This document shows, in pieces, positions 6,073-6,378 of a stretch of 6,378 nucleotides of DNA. The translations under genes and the position numbers were made by a program. The DNA is from Eubacteriaceae bacterium. Lineage in GTDB: Bacteria > Bacillota_A > Clostridia > Eubacteriales > Anaerofustaceae. The stretch covers positions 1 through 6,378 of the forward strand of contig JAITGT010000073.1 of the NCBI GenBank assembly GCA_031280495.1. Direction: 5' to 3'. Numbering within the stretch: position 1 is the first letter of the stretch; every line of letters starts with the position of its first letter. The notes beneath the pieces were generated by a model that worked only from the letters and a program-made list of their open reading frames with translations, searched no databases and was not told the origin of the DNA.

Positions 6073-6378
6073 CTAAGCGAATTTTAGACGTGTGTATCCG
6101 TCATGCAAAAACCAGCCCTCAATATCCTCGTGCGTGACTAGCCCAAGCGCTGATCCTACCGCGTCTGTCAAAGCTTCCTGGGTCCTTGGCTTCTCTTCAT
6201 TGAGTATTCCCTTAAGTTTTGCCCACATCATCTCTATTGGGTTCAAGTCTGGCGAATATGGGGGAAGGTACAGTATATGGATTCCTGCCTTCAGGAAGGC
6301 CGCGCACGCCCTCGCTGCTTTGTGGACCGACAAATTGTCCATTGCCAGCACGCTCCCCCTTGGCAGCGAGGGTATCAG
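6073..6378 (-). CDS. IS630-family transposase, C-terminal part (partial)
   Basis: The frame is open from the window edge and ends at TAG (6073-6075), giving 101 C-terminal residues of a DDE_3-type transposase. The second catalytic Asp is in LAMDNLSVHK (residue 14 of the visible part). The catalytic Glu is in the hallmark SPDLNPIEMMWAKLK (residue 49). Exactly 34 residues lie between them, as expected for the DD34E IS630 type. The first Asp and the N-terminal helix-turn-helix would lie beyond 6378. A GTG at 6349-6351 is internal, because conserved sequence precedes it. IS630 elements insert at TA, and TATA at 6068-6071 lies just after the stop codon, so the element end may fall there. The visible part shows no damage, so this copy may be intact. 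Confidence 0.9.
   Translation of the reverse strand: MIPSLPRGSVLAMDNLSVHKAARACAAFLKAGIHILYLPPYSPDLNPIEMMWAKLKGILNEEKPRTQEALTDAVGSALGLVTHEDIEGWFLHDGYTRLKFA

Noticed and set aside
1..6378. CRISPR array, tRNA or rRNA genes
   Set aside because: No regularly spaced repeats and no cloverleaf-like or rRNA-like sequence were seen on either strand by eye.

Overview
The window is bacterial chromosomal DNA with moderate GC content. It looks like accessory sequence worked over by several insertion sequences. Nothing in it fixes the taxon. Sugar-cation symporters of the GPH type, a pRiA4b ORF-3-like protein, and transposases of the IS701-like and IS630 types are all widespread in bacteria.

Layout. Positions 1-228 hold the 3' end of a GPH-type transporter on the + strand. 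It is followed by two strong inverted repeats, the second ending in a run of nine T. Positions 240-1474 hold a badly decayed IS701-like (DDE_5 superfamily) transposase on the - strand. Positions 1475-1693 show nothing I can name. Positions 1694-2042 contain a possible broken + strand reading frame of unknown function, and 2043-2265 is AT-rich with nothing recognisable. A promoter-like site (2266-2295) precedes an intact pRiA4b ORF-3-like gene (2364-2795), the only complete gene between the two transporters. Positions 2899-4225 hold a second DDE_5-type transposase on the - strand. It is disrupted by several frameshifts, although its three catalytic residues can still be found. A repeat of about 88 bp overlaps its 3' end (2854-2941) and recurs beyond its 5' end (4258-4346), so a remnant of a second copy of the same element lies just upstream of it. 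Positions 4347-4572 are the leader of the second transporter, with palindromes, a 17-bp tandem repeat and a strong ribosome binding site. Positions 4573-5982 encode a complete GPH-type symporter. The window ends inside an IS630-type (DD34E) transposase on the - strand (6073-6378, N-terminus outside the window).

How it fits together. The two transporters are close paralogues in the same orientation, nearly identical over their last 45 residues. They probably arose by duplication and are now separated by about 4.3 kb of insertion-sequence debris and one small gene. No catabolic enzyme lies beside them, so the sugar carried cannot be read from context. I found no convincing previously undescribed system. 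The points most worth checking are the paralogous transporter pair, the 17-bp tandem repeat upstream of the intact copy, the inverted repeats after the first copy, and the tandem element remnants.
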